A stretch of DNA of 64,000 nt from Lunularia cruciata (Eukaryota; Streptophyta; Marchantiopsida; Lunulariales; Lunulariaceae), in the NCBI GenBank assembly GCA_948567375.1, contig OX419756.1, positions 1,741,001 through 1,805,000 on the forward strand. The letters run 5' to 3'. A program made the translations under genes and the position numbers. Positions within the stretch are counted from its first letter, which is position 1, and each line of letters opens with the position of its first letter. Positions 32,701-43,256 of this stretch are shown here, in pieces. The notes under the pieces were generated by a model. The model was not told the DNA's origin, ran no database searches, and saw only the letters and a program-made list of their open reading frames with translations.

Positions 32701-35112
32701 ATTAAGGGGTCAATGGGTCATCATGGACCTTCCATCTTTGGACAGATGATGGAGACGATTAAGCAGTAGTCGTAGTAACCACCACTAAGGTAGTAGCAGT
32801 AGGAGGATAGTGCAGCTGCAGCTGCGGCAGCAGCTTATCTGAGTGAAAATGCACTTGGGTAAGCTCGAGAATGCCTTCATTGACTGACTATAACCTGTCT
32901 GTCTCACCTGTTCATGTGAGATAGAAAGACAGTGTTGAAGATTTGCTTATAGATAGATGTACTTGAATAGGAGTTCAGAAGGGACAGATTGTGAGCTTGG
33001 AGCAGAGGTGGGGCCGGGGCTTTCTACTTAGTACGAGGAGAAGGAGGTGCAGCTGCGAATGAGAGGTTGGCGACGGATTCGTTAGGCTGTGGAGAGAGTT
33101 GAGACTAACTGTGGAGCAGAAGATCTTGTCCCAGTCCTGTTTCGAAAGAGGAGGTAACGCCATAAAATTTGATCACAGAGCCGCAGCAAGATTGTGGAGG
33201 ACTTCTGGACTTACTTCGCTTTGTGGCAGCAGTATCTGCGCTGGAACTCCTTTCTGTCGTCGATTTGATCGACTTTCACTCCACGTTCCCAAGGCTTCAA
33301 TCTTCACTTCTGTTCTTGTTCTCCTGGTAATCTCTCTTCCAACGGTTGAAAGACGAGGAACAGAACTTCTCAGCCGGCGTACCCATCTTCCTGATTCCAC
33401 TCTCTTCTCTCAGTCACTCTATCCCAGATTGCTATTCTCACTCGCTCACGCGCATCTTGGTGAGTTCACTGAGAGAGGACCGTCATTCTCTCTACATCGC
33501 ACCTTGCCCGCCAGCCACATTTTGATCTGATTAGGGGATCCGCACCCATTAGGGGATTTCCTGCTTCGGACCATCGTTCGTGTTCACTACGATCTCGCTG
33601 TAACTCCACCCAGCGCAGTCAGCCGACCGTGCCGCCAGTCTCTCTGCTGACACCCCGTGCCGCAGGTTCATTTCTGCCCACGGTTGGATGAATTCTCACA
33701 AGTGAGATATTTGCGCAGGTCTTTGAACTGAGGTAACGCAAGAAGTAGCTACTTGGGGATTATCGAACCCGTGATGGAGATCTAAGTAGGTGGGTTGGAC
33801 CGCGAGGAACTCGAATATATTGGTGGAGAGAGTGAATCCAAACGGGTTGCTCTCTCCTAGTAATGAAGCGGGACCTCCCGGATCTTCTTTGCTGGAGAGT
33901 TGGGAGTGGGTGTATGAGAGGAGAGAACAGCGAGGGCACTGGTGCTGAGAATAGTGCTTTCTTCTACTACCACAGAAAAAAGGCGTGGGTGGTATCGCAA
34001 TCCCTCTAACATGAGGCCTTGGCTGAGAGTGATCAACTGACTGAACCCGTTTTTCACCAACAAACACCAAATTAATGAAGTAAACAAAGCTACGAGGATA
34101 TCATTCTACACAGTCGCGTGATTCATTGCATAAAGAACTCTGACAACAGCGGACTTACTAATCGAAGAGTGGTTTACTGCTTCGAAATTCAACTGTCTCA
34201 CACTTCCTCAGAGAGGTCTGGATATCGGATCAAGATTACTTAGGGAAATTCTGATCAGAAGATTCTTAAATTTGTTGACCCGGTGGTGGACTGCGAGTTT
34301 ATCGGGTACTGCTCAGCTTGAAGACAGAAGCTGTGCTCATTTGAGTGATATATTCTGTTCCCTAGGTCAAGCTTCAGCCTCAAAGTACGAAAGAGCCGTG
34401 TTGTAGATGGCTATGTACATAGCGATGGATGTGAACGTTGGGCATCTGATTCACACTTGTGCCTGAAGCAAACTTGTACTTTTTCAAGAATTCAAAAGTG
34501 TCAGGAAGCACAGGAGCAATTTGCACAGGTTCAAATTTCGATGTCTTCGGAAGGAGGGAGTTTGACATAGAATTCTCAGTTGTCATTTGCTTGGAAGAGA
34601 AAGAGCTCGAGCTGTTCACTTCAACATTCAGGTCGCTTGTAGCAGTCAGAATCAGACATCCCCGAGTGGTGTATCATTTGCATCTTCAGGTTGTTAAGGA
34701 TCACCAGATATACTACGTCCATTCTTGAGGGCTTCTTGCATCGGCATAACCCGATATCATCCGGTGATAATGGCGGGAGTAGGTGGCCATAGTCCAATTT
34801 CAAGAAATGAACGGACGATTGAAAGTCAGGATGGAGAATGTGCTGTCTTGACTCATGATATGTGACCTTGCTCCTGGAGAGATGATCTGTGTGTAATGAC
34901 GACCTTACAAGCGCTCTACTTGTAACTTTGGGAAATCGCTTCAAGCGATGGATGGCAGCTAACGAAAACAAGAGCCCGAGCTATATCTCCAAGCAATTTC
35001 TTTGAAATTGTTGTGATCGAACCGACCACTGGTTTTCAAGGTAAGTTTTATTTAGCTACTCTACGATTTATTGAGATAGGAGAAGTAAGCAATATCTCCT
35101 GCTTTGCGGTCA
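32701..35112 (+). promoter_or_regulatory. Upstream region and probable long 5' leader of the bHLH gene
   Basis: About 2.4 kb of non-repetitive sequence precedes the bHLH start codon. It contains a GCAGCTGCAGCTGCGGCAGC patch (about 32,812-32,832) with CAGCTG E-box cores and CT-rich stretches at 33,300-33,500. Several short upstream open frames occur (for example 33,099-33,530). A GTAAGT at 35,041 after TTTTCAAG is a good splice-donor match, which could indicate a 5' untranslated intron, but no convincing acceptor lies between it and the start codon. Transcription start and leader exons cannot be fixed from sequence. Confidence 0.4.
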
Positions 35113-37299
35113 ATGGGTGGAGAAGCCACTGGCCGTGTAGATTTTTGCTCGCAGTGGCAAATCACCTCGGATCCTGGCCTCAGCAGATCCTCTAATAAGT
35201 CTGTGCTGGAAGAACCCAACTTCTCCATACCAGTGTTGCCAAATTCCGGTGTTTGGACTGTGGGGCAATCACTGGCAGCAACTGCCAGCGCTGGCTGTTC
35301 TGCTTTACTCAGTGTTTCAGCAGTAGCAGCATCGCGAGGATTGTTGGATAATCACGCTGCTTCTGGAACAATGCAGTGCAACCATTTGCTTCTGAAGTCG
35401 GAGCCTTTCATCTCCTCTCAGTTCCCTCTGATGGTCGGACATACGGTACCACCTCTGACTTACGATCAGCTTGGTCAACAGCAGCATGACTTTGGGAACT
35501 CCCCAATGCACAACTCGGAGTGTAATCATCTCGGAAGGAGCCCGCACATTAATTCCCTCGGTTGTTTCAATAATAATGGCGTTCAAGGGCACAGTGGCGG
35601 CCCTGTCCATCGAGAGAGGGGGAAACAACCTCAAATTGCCTCTCTCCCAGGCGGGCAATCCACCGGAGGATCGTTGGTCCTCGACGCGTCGAAAGGCGAG
35701 CTAATCAACCTGTCGAAATTGACTCCTCAGGAGATTCTCGATGCCAAGGCATTGGCTGCCTCCAAGAGTCACAGCGAGGCGGAGAGGAGGCGGCGTGAGC
35801 GTATAAACACCCATCTTGCTACATTACGGAGTAATCTGCCAAGTTCAACAAAGGTCAGTATCAGATGCAACTCATTGCTTATCTTTCATTTGTTAAACGC
35901 GGTTATAAATTGTGGAATATATCGTGTGTCATGAGCAGTTTTAGACTGTCCATTTACCAGTTCTTTCTGCCTTGCAAGATCTTCGCCTGAATGTCACCAT
36001 ACATTACGTTGCTTCGTGGCGGTCATAGCAGCCAGTAGTAGATCAAACTTCTCTGTAATAATCCAAATGGCGCTGTTAATCGCAAGACTTGTTAGAATTA
36101 GGTGTTCGCTTGAACAAGGAATGGACTCGGGATCAGATACCGTACGAGGAATTGTACTTTCTTCATTGTACCATAGAGGGCTGTGAGGGGATTCTTTGTC
36201 ATCTTCAGAAGACAAAATTACATGCGACGTGTACTGTGATCCAACCTCATATCAAAATAGCTGGAGATAAGTACTCGTGAGCGCTATCAACCTCTTCTCA
36301 AAGTAGTTGATGTATAGAACCAGCATAGCGCGGTGAACACCGAATGAAGTAGCTGAAGAAGGTAAACCAGTGAATTTCCGCCGAGTTATGACTCGATGGT
36401 TAGCACTCTGTAGTTAACATGCCTAGACTCGAAGAATTAACCCTTGGGATCAAGCCAACCACGAGTCATATTGGATGGTTCAGAATATTTATCGTCTCAG
36501 AATAGTTGACCGGTTTTCCTGCCGATAAATAAAGCACTACAGACACACGTGAACATTTGGATGTGTCTTGCTGGAAGAGGAAAGGAGCTGGCTGGGAATG
36601 TAGTCATTCATGGTGATCAGATGAGAAAGATGGTGATCTCAGTCTCTCTTTGTAGCCATAAATGCCGATGATACGATCAAACTTTTATTTTTCTGGGAGA
36701 TGTTCCAAGGTAGGTTAGGACTTCGCTTAAGTAACTGCATGCATCAGTTCTAAACACTGTACCACTTTCATGAATCTTCGAGAGTGGAAAATTGGAATGA
36801 GAGTTTGCGTCGTGTGGCTGTGCAGACAGACAAGGCATCACTTCTTGGGGAGGTGATAGACCACTTGAAGTACCTCAAGCGGCAAGCAGCTGACACTGCG
36901 GAAGGCGGTCCAGTGCCCTCCGATGTGGACGAGTTGACTGTAGACTTGGATCCTTCTACGAATGAGATGGGTGATGGACGGGTTTATTATCGAGCATCAA
37001 TTTGTTGCGACGATAGGTCGGATCTTTATCCAGATCTGATGCGGACTCTGCAAAATCTCAGACTTCAGACTGTCAAGGCTGAAATAGCAACTTTGGGCGG
37101 GCGGATAAAAAATGTGTTGCTCATGACTAGAAGCGATGGGGGCAATGACGAGGACGACAAAGAAAGTCCTTCTGTGTCGTCCGTGATGGAAGCTCTGAGA
37201 GTAGTCATGGAGAGGTCAGGGCTTGGAGATCAATCGTCAGGCTCCAGCAGCAAAAGACAGAGACTTGCATCGTTAGATTCATCCAGCCCCTCGATGTAA
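35113..37299 (+). CDS. bHLH transcription factor, TMO5/bHLH30-32 type, two coding exons
   Basis: Exons 35,113-35,853 and 36,826-37,299 give a 404-residue protein. The intron (35,854-36,825) has GTCAGT...TGCAG borders and splits the bHLH loop in phase 0 at SSTK/TDKA. The basic region and helix 1 (residues 219-247) hold the H220-E224-R228 triad of E/G-box binders; helix 2 is ASLLGEVIDHLKYLKRQ. Residues about 299-350 (RASICCDDRSDLYPDL, KAEIATLGGRIKNVLL) form the ACT-like dimerisation domain of this subfamily. The tail has SKRQR, a possible nuclear signal. In angiosperms TMO5-type factors pair with LHW-type bHLHs to drive periclinal divisions and cytokinin synthesis in vascular cells; the role here is inferred. 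I chose ATG 35,113; the frame is open slightly upstream but has no earlier ATG. It is the only intact gene seen. Confidence 0.93.
35854..36825 (+). other. Intron of the bHLH gene
   Basis: A 972-bp intron starts GTCAGT and ends TGTGCAG. The placement is forced by the protein: translation on either side joins the two halves of the bHLH domain without loss. No transposon or open frame with a recognisable domain lies inside. Confidence 0.92.
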
Positions 37300-39990
37300 C
37301 TCACATATCCTTCTCTCTGCTACACCTCTAATGACTGGGCAGTTGCAGTAGTGAGATTCTACTGTAGCTATCTATGTAGCTCAACCTCTCTTCATTATTC
37401 TCCTGAAACCTATTTCCGGATATTACCTCTGTGGGTCTTTCGAAGAGGATGCTCGAGTTGATGATATTCTCTCTGTAGGTTCAACCACCATTGAAAATCA
37501 GCCAGTAAAGACCAATTTGGCTGGTTATATTTCATGTACTTTCATGGCTCGGGGTGGCGCATGATCTGAGGCAAATCTGCAATCTAAAACGGATGCTTCT
37601 GCCAGTCGCCCTCTCTCCTTTCAGCTGGTGCTTCTGTTCAATTACCTCATCATTCGTCCCTGCATAGTAACATTCTCTTGTGAAAGTCACGGATGCATCT
37701 GAATGGAGAGAGAACTGAATCATGTGGACCAGAGCTATAGCTGGTGCATCTGAGCAGTACCCTAGCTATGGACTCGTCGGGCTTTGTGGACATTCTCTAG
37801 TGAAGGTTCCATGTTCAGCTAACTGGACAATTGGACCCATTCATGTAGACCAAGGCTACCTCCAGCAATGCAGAACATACTCACGTGAAGGGAACTGTCA
37901 GGGTGTCTAGGAACTGATGGCGGTCCTATCTGTACTCGGAGCGGAGTTCGGCCCTTGTCTACTTTGTGGAGAGAGGTGGAGGTGGTCGGTGACTGCAGCT
38001 GATACTTCTGTTGGATAGATGTACCCGTAGTAGAAAGATCAAAAGGATTGGAAGGATGGTAGTGACAGTGGATGTAACGACCTTGTTGAGATATCCAGAC
38101 CCAAGTCAGTAGGGAGAAAATCCCAGGATGGGCATGGGGGTTTGTATCCACCACGAATCTTACTCCCATTTCCAGCCACTCAATGGGGTTCTGGAGATAA
38201 ATTCAAGGTCGTGTAGGTGGTAGCTTCCCATCTGAACCAGTTCCACCGGGAAACAGATTATTCAAATTTTGACTGCGGAAATGAATATTTGTAATTACGC
38301 TGTGCAAGTAAAGTAGTAAAGCTGAGCTCCGGCACGTTGGGCTACTTTGTACATATTCCATGTCAGATCCATCCAAAAGTTCCCAGTGTGGGTGAAGTGT
38401 CATCCACATATACTGTAGCTTACATCGTCATTCTCTCTTTTCACTTGAGTGTTTCTGCCCGGGGGATAGACGGTGACAAAATATACCCCGTATTTGATAC
38501 TGGGAATGTGAATGATGGATTTTTGATGAATGATTTCCTTCTAGTACGTATACACTTCCACTTTGCAGTAATGTTTCATAATGTGCATGGCAGCGAGGTT
38601 TACTTCATAGATCATCGTTGGAAACTCTCAAGTCATGGATGTCAGTCCTTGTCTGGAATCGACGCTAAAAAGGTTTACCTTTAAGGACTTCTTCGCAGTT
38701 CCCAGGCAGATTGCCCTCTTCACATTTACGATTACAATCACGCATCAGTTTCGGCCTCCAGCACCACATACCATGTCGGCAATTCACCAAGAAATAGATC
38801 ACGGAATATGATTATGGTCTGCCGGCTGACAACAACCTGCACGTGTATTCGGTGCCTAAGTTTCTAGTCTCTCACTCGCATCTTGAGTGTCCACTGAGTT
38901 TTACATCTCCTGCTATCCTTGCTTCCACAGTCTCTCGTTTTTTTATTCTCCTGCTAATACATACAACGCAAATCGGAAACCACTTCAAGTTTTTATACTA
39001 TCGACGCAGACCTACGACCATGTTTTGTGTAGTTCATAGGTACAACTGCATCACGCTCACAACGAGATATCTGTACTGTTGAGTTTTCTAGCCTGTAATA
39101 CCCTGATGAAGAAGAAGGGCAGACTTATTCTTCATACTACAGCAAACATTCTTTCGCCACTCTCTAATCCAGAACTGTAACCTTCGAATATGGATCTCAA
39201 AGTTTTCACCTTCCCCGAGTTATTGCTCAGTCATTACAACGGTGTTCTGTAGATCGTATTTCTGTACTTGGAAATGAGAGGGGACGTCAGGGACTAAGAT
39301 GAATAGTGACAGAAGCCAGTTAATGTAACCATGTATCTCACCAGTACATCCAACTAACCATGTTGACCAGTCATTACGATAACATCATGACGTATCTGAG
39401 ACCGTATGTACGTGTGGAAAATAGTATTCGAGAGTCAAAGATGGAGTCGCCAGGGTTGTCCACACGTCTAGGCGACCCGGTCAAAGACGCTATGATGCAT
39501 CATACCAGTATTAATGGACTTTCACTTACGGTCATTTACCATTCATCGTACAAGTACATAGAGCCCATACAAAGTAATCTTCCTCATACTCCCTCCCTAT
39601 AGTTATATAGTTATAGTTACCTTTCTGTTAATGATGGATCAAGCAACATTAAATAGGACGAAAAGGAGGATGCGTACTGACAAACGAGCAATGTATCTAT
39701 GGAGATCACCTCGTAAATTTCTGCAGTAGAACTTGTCAAATGGTTCAGGATATTTATAGTATGTAACCCCTACTGTCACCCTAGGTAATAACACGACATC
39801 AAGACAGTAAACATATGAACATGGTTACAAGTGGTTACGTTAACACATATTGTCCTCAACTTAGTTGTGATGGATTAAAAGTAATTTCATACCAATTACT
39901 TTATCCGGTATATATGGAGATAAGTAGGCGCGCGTAGGATAACAAGAAGGACCCCAACCTTTACATACCTTTATATATTTGGGAATCCTT
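37300..39990. other. 3' untranslated region and intergenic sequence
   Basis: The first few hundred bases after the bHLH stop are presumably 3' untranslated sequence; no clear AATAAA was located. The rest shows no gene. A short TATAGTTATATAGTTATAGTTA stretch lies near 39,600. Towards 39,880-39,990 the sequence probably passes into the 3' end of the minus-strand LINE. Confidence 0.5.
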
Positions 39991-40139
39991 ATATATGTAG
40001 ATTGAAAGGCAACCCTGTAGGAGAAATGAAGGATGGGAAGACCCCATCAAGCCGTACAAGGGAGAGACAAAAAAGGTAACATGGGGCTAAGCCCCAATAG
40101 AGTCTGTATGAGAAATCTGCCCTACTGCACCTAAGATAA

Positions 40140-40772
40140 CTGAGCTATGCAAGTCGTACAGTCTACACACAATTGGAGCATTCGAAGAAACATCACCTAA
40201 TGTGATTGCTCTCCTATGGATTGCACCAGCCACTGCCCTCTGTAGAGCAATAGACACACGTTGTCTAAAATATGCTACAAAGTATGAGAGTGAGAGTGGT
40301 ACCCCTATCGCCTAACATGATAAGCTCTCGCGCACTCCCTGACAAATGTGTCAAATGTTGTGTCCATCGCTCCATATAACTCCAAGGCTAAAGGAACAAA
40401 GAGGTGACCTTGCTGCATGCCCCTATACTTGGAGACCTTGCGACCTGCTGCTGCACTCGCCGCACTTCCATGGGGATGGGTAATCACTCCCTCCGAAATT
40501 GTATCCCGGGTAGGGTCTGTGACCACGACATCCACTACTGTCACCTGATCATCTCGGACCAAGTATAAGTCTGCCCTGACACGCGTCGTCTACAAAGCAT
40601 ACGAACGCTCCCTCCAAGCCAAGTATCCACTCTCTCGTGCCATAGCAAACACTATGTCTCTAATGGCATCATGGGTAGCTATCCTCTGTCCTCCGAAAGG
40701 ACACCGTGTCATGTGGACCACCGCTGCATCTAGTGTAGGACCACACTCACAAGTGAGTAGTGAAGATGCAGA
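40140..40772 (-). pseudogene. LINE endonuclease-like C terminus
   Basis: The reading holds LLTCECGPTLDAAVVHMTRC (C-X-C-X8-H-X3-C-type knuckle, about 40,755-40,700), GGQRIATHDAIRDIVFAM and then RVRADLYLVRDDQVTVVDVVV, where the spacing of ADL and DVVV resembles the PD...D core of restriction-like nucleases in R2-type LINEs. Next come SAASAAAGRKVSKYRG and FVPLALELYGAMD. It would nick the target to prime reverse transcription. TAG or TGA stops occur at several points, and the last open stretch ends near 40,305. Confidence 0.75.
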
Positions 40773-41360
40773 TCAGTGGACCAAACCTAGGCGAAACCTC
40801 ATCGCTGTAGAGAAAGTAGCCGGTGCGAGTCGGAAAGCCCTAATGCACGGTCGAGCTAGGATCCACGAGCCTGCACCCTTGCCGGAGCAAGAGCGTAGAC
40901 ATGCTCTAGTAGCCTGAGGAATGGACGAGTCAACTAAGAGAGAATGTAGCATATGCTCACACTGTCGCTCCATCAAGGAAGACTGTAAACCTCTAGTCCA
41001 ATCTGATGATAGTGAAGCAAATGGTGGAAAACCCTCTCGTGCTCGTGGGGATAGACTATCTCTCGTCTGCCGCAACAACACCTGGAGAGAAAAGGCTCCT
41101 CCCTCCACCTCTGTCACATAAGTCTCCAAAACCGGCCTATCAGCAACCACACAACGAGAGGAAAGTAGGGGTGCTGAGAGAGCCCAACTACCCAAGAACA
41201 CTATAGGTGCCATCTCCTCCATAGAAAGCAAGCCAACCCCACCACATGAGATCGGTAGAGCCATCTGTCTACCTGCCAAATCCCCTATCACACAGTCAAA
41301 AGTCCCTGGTCCAATAATATCACCAAAGACTCCCATAATCCTCCTATCAAATGCTCTCAA
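40773..41360 (-). pseudogene. LINE region between RT and endonuclease (thumb/connection)
   Basis: This 195-codon open stretch begins MRAFDRRIMGVFGDIIGPG and includes ALPISCGGVGLLSMEEMAPI, a pattern also found C-terminal to RT in this RT family (loss of wild-type stops would join it to the RT). It continues the RT frame across a TAG at about 41,450 and a TGA near 41,410. It lacks catalytic motifs of its own and probably packs against the RT as a thumb and RNA-binding region. Confidence 0.7.
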
Positions 41361-41399
41361 AGGTGATAGGAAGGACGGTGAGGAGGGAACTGTACAGAT

Positions 41400-42400
41400 A
41401 AGGTAGGAAGGTCAGCGAGCAATAATGGAAGAGAGTATACCAAATGCCACCTACGGATCTCCTAGTAATGGAAGGTCATCCACATGGAGAACATCCTCTG
41501 CAAGGGCAGCGTCCAAGAAGCGTGTGACAAAATCCTCCAATCCTACTGGCACACCAAGAACACAAAGTCCATCTGTGGATGTGATACACCCCTCTGGAAG
41601 CTCAAGGTGGGGAGGGATACCTAAAGGGGACCATGCCCTACACTTTGACACCTTGACTCTCAAGCCTACTAGATGTAGCTCGGTAGTCAAGTAGTCAAAG
41701 GCCTGCCTAATCTGATCTACAGGGTCTATGATGTGTGTATCATTTGCCAAGGAGGGAAATACACAACTTGGCATGGCCAAAGTAGTAGATAGGAGAGCTG
41801 TAAAGTGAGCCATGGCAAATAAGTGCCCTCCCCCCAAAGGATCTCCTTGATGTGTACCAACAACTGACTCCAAGACGGTGACTCCCTCTTGTGAACCACC
41901 ATGCTGGTAGTAAAGGGAAGCAGGAGAGCCACAGAAAGACCGCAAAAAAGGAATGAGACTTGCCAAGGATCCACCAGCCTCCCTAAGCTCTCTAGAGATG
42001 GATGCACGTGAGACGCTATTAAAAGTGTTCTCAACATCCACTTGTAGGATGAACCACTCCGGATGGATACCTAGGAGTGCTCTAATGCATAGAGATATAG
42101 CCTCATATCCTCCAGGTGTAGCTACTCCAAACTGATGTGGACTAAGGTGTTGTCAAAAGTGAGAACAATGTTGAAGGACAATGGTACGACTGACCAAACG
42201 CAAAAAGATCTCTCTAATAGCAATCGGTCTAATGCCTCCCGTGTCCTTCTCCATTGCAAGAAGTCAACTAGCACCTAATACCCGACTAACAGACATAGGA
42301 ATGTCTCCTCTCGCTACTGTTGCAGCCACCTGAAACAACTTGGTAAAACCACTAGAAGGATCATCTGCTTGGAAGCAATCTCTAAGGTGCTCATAAACCA
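41400..42400 (-). pseudogene. LINE reverse transcriptase
   Basis: Minus-strand motifs in order are GMVYEHLRDCFQ (about 42,390), GGIRPIAIREIFLRLVSRTI (about 42,240), QFGVATPGGYEA, LQVDVENTFNSVSR with the first catalytic Asp (about 42,050), GTHQGDPLGG (about 41,860), LANDTHII, where the usual ADD has become AND, and GLRVKVSKCRAW (about 41,650). A 196-codon open frame covers 42,041-41,451. Change of the first active-site Asp to Asn would abolish polymerisation and fits G-to-A decay. The family is a non-LTR RT that would copy RNA at a nicked target. Confidence 0.85.
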
Positions 42401-43256
42401 TCCCTTACAAGCCTCCCGAGGAAAGGCGAGGGGTAGTGCACAATGCTTGTGCAAATAGCGACCTATCAAGACATAAAGGCTGCTCAGGCTGATAATCTAA
42501 GACCTCTAGTGGTAGTCCCTTTACTGCTATTGGATGTAATGAGCATAGGGAAGAGATGGTCTCATCAGTAGGACTCGCTATAGACAAAGGGTGTAGTGCT
42601 TGTGCTGCTCTACTAAACTCTCCTGCCTGACCCAATGTCCTACATTGTCATAATCAAGTGGAATCTGTGGTATCTTGTGGCGATGCATGTCTCCTAAATC
42701 GTGTAGCCCTAACAGACTCCTCCTGAAGGGCTGCCCAATCCCCCGCTCGGAATCAAAAAAATCTAGCCGCCACCTCTCTATGCCCCGCACGTCTCCCTCT
42801 AGCATAACGAAGACACCATCGAGGGATTAGGAGGAATAGGAACCATGCTAACTCGTCCAAGGGATCACGTGCCAAACGATCAAGTGGTAGGCAAAAAGCC
42901 TGTCTAGCCTCATCATGGAGTGTGCGGGGTAGCCTATGGAATAGACGTGGACATGGAAAACTAGTCTCAAATAACCCCAAAATGCAACCCGCTTGAGAAG
43001 CTAACCACTCCCACGACTCGATCGGTATCCCTAGAACGATAAATGAAGGTATAGACGAAGCGTGCGTAATCCCGAGTATCACCGCTATCGATGTGGTCGC
43101 TCGTCTCACGTGGGCCTCCCAAGTGGTCCAATCATAGTCCTTGTGCATCCTTCCCACATGGGTCTTTACCCCTTGAGAGGTAAAGCGTCGGTGACACACC
43201 GAGCATGGTGTATCCCGACCCGCTTTAGGCGACCCCACATGGGAAGGTGTAGCCAT
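42401..43256 (-). pseudogene. LINE N-terminal region with C2H2 zinc finger
   Basis: From ATG 43,256 the protein starts MATPSHVGSPKAGRDTP and then has CSVCHRRFTSQGVKTHVGRMH, a CX2CX12HX4H zinc finger as in R2-type LINE proteins, where it helps recognise the DNA target. The open stretch runs to 42,753. Further pieces in changing frames (AGEFSRAAQALHP, DETISSLCSLHP) lead to the RT domain. The upstream ATG of the longer frame (43,343) lies in AT-rich sequence without similarity to the family and was not chosen. Confidence 0.75.

Larger units (their letters stand above)
39991..43256 (-). mobile_element. LINE with C2H2 finger, RT and restriction-endonuclease-like C terminus
   Basis: On the minus strand one broken frame starts at ATG 43,256 and runs to about 40,305. 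It encodes a C2H2 zinc finger, an RT domain and a C-terminal part with a C-X-C...H-X4-C knuckle and an RAD-(about 12 residues)-DVVV acidic motif. This is the layout of R2-like, site-selective LINEs, not of APE-type LINEs. No LTRs flank it. A 3' untranslated stretch shared with the plus-strand copy extends to about 40,040. Stops are mainly TAG and TGA. The element is dead and its termini are not defined. Confidence 0.8.

Noticed and set aside
35104-35112. Start of the bHLH protein three codons upstream
   Set aside because: The upstream codon is TTG; the first ATG in frame is 35,113.
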